DNA from: JAPOXR01 sp965221815
GTDB taxonomy: Bacteria > Pseudomonadota > Alphaproteobacteria > Rhodobacterales > Rhodobacteraceae
Assembly (NCBI GenBank): GCA_965221815.1
Contig: OZ244915.1
Coordinates: forward strand, 248,001 to 312,000
Direction: 5' to 3'
DNA: 64,000 nt
Shown: one piece after another, positions 63,262-64,000 of the stretch
How positions within the stretch are numbered: the first letter of the stretch is position 1
How the letters are laid out: every line of letters starts with the position of its first letter
The notes under the pieces: generated by a model
Told to the model about the DNA's origin: nothing
What the model saw: the letters and a program-made list of their open reading frames with translations, nothing else
Databases searched by the model: none
Translations under genes and position numbers: made by a program

Positions 63262-64000
63262 TCAGGCGGCCAGATCCGGTGCGGTGTCCCGTTCGGCGGC
63301 GGGCGCACGATCAGGGCGGTTGATCTCGTGGCGCGCCCCGAGCGCGCTGGCCGCTGCCACCGCCAGTTCAGTGGCCCGATGTGCGGTGGCCGGATCATCG
63401 AAGATGACGCTGCGTTTCGGCAGATCGTCAGGGATGACCGCCGGGGCGATATCCGGCAGGTCCCGGCCCGCGGTCAGGTTCCACAATTCACGCCCCGGCA
63501 GCGTCCGCCAGAAGGTGGACGTGTCAGAGCGGAAGTCCGGAAGTTCCAGCAGCCAGCCGCTGATCGGACTGATGCCGAAACCCTGATCATCCTGGCGGGC
63601 CGCCCCGGCCGGCGGCAGGGCAGACAGGGTGATCGCACCATTGGACCAGGAGGACCGCAGCAAGGGGCGGTCCTGGTTTCCGGTCCGGGCGAGGGCCGCG
63701 ACGGGGGGAATTGTGGGTTCCAGGGCCGGATGCCAGTTGGCCTGACGTGCCGCATGTGCACGACACCCATGGTTTCCATACCAATTCCGCATGTCGCCGG
63801 GTGCAAGCAGCTGAACCATGGGGTGGGCATCAAGCAGCGCCGTGACGTAGCGCAGTCGTTCCTCGTCATGGCGATTCCCGATCCGAAACCGCCCCGTTGG
63901 GCACCCCCGGCTTTGGGCGGGATCGGCGGGCGTCGCACCATCCTGTCCGGGTCTGCGCTTTGGGGGCGGGGAGGGCAGTGTCTCTCCGGTGAGGGCCGCA
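63262..64000 (-). CDS. hypothetical protein, 5' end beyond the window
   Basis: An open minus-strand frame runs from the right edge to a stop at 63262, at least 245 residues. Readable parts include GCPTGRFRIGNRHDEERLRYVTALLDAHP and YGNHGCRAHAARQANWHPALEPTIPP, then a Pro/Asp-rich segment PDFRSDTSTFWRTLPGRELWNLTAG. An ATG at 63819 is internal to what looks like continuous coding sequence, so the true start is probably to the right of 64000. No family recognised. Confidence 0.6.
   Translation of the reverse strand, partial: AALTGETLPSPPPKRRPGQDGATPADPAQSRGCPTGRFRIGNRHDEERLRYVTALLDAHPMVQLLAPGDMRNWYGNHGCRAHAARQANWHPALEPTIPPVAALARTGNQDRPLLRSSWSNGAITLSALPPAGAARQDDQGFGISPISGWLLELPDFRSDTSTFWRTLPGRELWNLTAGRDLPDIAPAVIPDDLPKRSVIFDDPATAHRATELAVAAASALGARHEINRPDRAPAAERDTAPDLAA

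Larger units (their letters stand above)
38495..64000. mobile_element. integrative (probably conjugative) element, left part, inserted at tRNA-Ala
   Basis: From the tRNA-Ala 3' end onward the chromosomal genes stop and an element starts with repC-like, alpA-like and integrase genes, followed by a topoisomerase, DotB/TraJ, IcmT/TraK, PilN- and PilO2-like proteins, a muramidase, a DsbC-like protein and a PcfJ-like protein. G+C is visibly higher than in the TCA region. The transfer genes point to the IncI/Dot-Icm (MPF_I) class. No second copy of the tRNA 3' end occurs in the window, so the right end lies beyond 64000. The exact left boundary is inferred from integrase position and tRNA targeting. 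Confidence 0.85.

Overview
The window reads as a chromosomal segment of a probably marine alphaproteobacterium. The evidence is the TCA gene order mdh-sucC-sucD-sucA-sucB-lpdA beside a divergent sdhCDAB, an FYDLN-acid protein next to tRNA-Ala, a DUF1523 protein, and a sulfonate (DHPS/sulfolactate) catabolic operon. A mobile element of visibly higher G+C starts at the tRNA-Ala gene (38.4 kb) and runs off the right edge.

Layout: 0.2-4.7 kb is a five-gene operon that fits degradation of 2,3-dihydroxypropane-1-sulfonate: an HpsN-type dehydrogenase (histidinol-dehydrogenase family), an SDR and a zinc alcohol dehydrogenase, then sulfolactate sulfo-lyase SuyA/SuyB. 4.9-11.1 kb holds a HAD hydrolase, a three-gene molybdenum hydroxylase of the xanthine dehydrogenase/form II 'Cox' type, and a ureohydrolase. 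11.3-14.9 kb is a minus-strand group: a HEPN-like protein, a glutamine-amidotransferase/inositol-monophosphatase fusion, and a double SnoaL-like protein. An intact ISKra4-type insertion sequence with 21-bp inverted repeats and a 9-bp target duplication lies at 15.07-16.81 kb. 17-24.4 kb holds a nucleoside deoxyribosyltransferase-like protein, a GNAT, a TerB/J-domain protein, a G+C-rich patch with an integrase pseudogene and a VapBC pair, an M20 peptidase, DUF1523 and threonine aldolase. 24.5-37.7 kb encodes succinate dehydrogenase, malate dehydrogenase, succinyl-CoA synthetase and 2-oxoglutarate dehydrogenase, a contiguous half of the TCA cycle.

38.5-64 kb is the left part of an integrative and probably conjugative element inserted at the 3' end of tRNA-Ala(GGC). 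It has a P4-type integrase with an AlpA-like factor, a RepC-like initiator preceded by seven 12-bp tandem repeats, and a long co-oriented minus-strand operon (54.15 to 41.7 kb) that starts with a type IA topoisomerase, continues through a PilN-type lipoprotein secretin, an ATPase-like protein with a degraded P-loop and many small uncharacterised proteins, and ends with a DsbC-like protein and a muramidase. Upstream of the topoisomerase are seven 22-bp iteron-like repeats and an AT-rich stretch, then a plus-strand operon with an internally deleted ParA, a small putative partner, a DotB/TraJ-type ATPase and IcmT/TraK. DotB plus IcmT plus PilN/PilO2-like proteins point to the IncI/Dot-Icm (MPF_I) class of transfer apparatus. 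The rest of the apparatus, the relaxase, any cargo and the right attachment site are not in the window.

Most notable: two origin-like repeat arrays in one integrated element, a ParA cut down to its two ends, a 61-bp patch assembled from direct and inverted copies of the neighbouring pilO-like gene, and a secretin interrupted by about 185 residues of charged helix.
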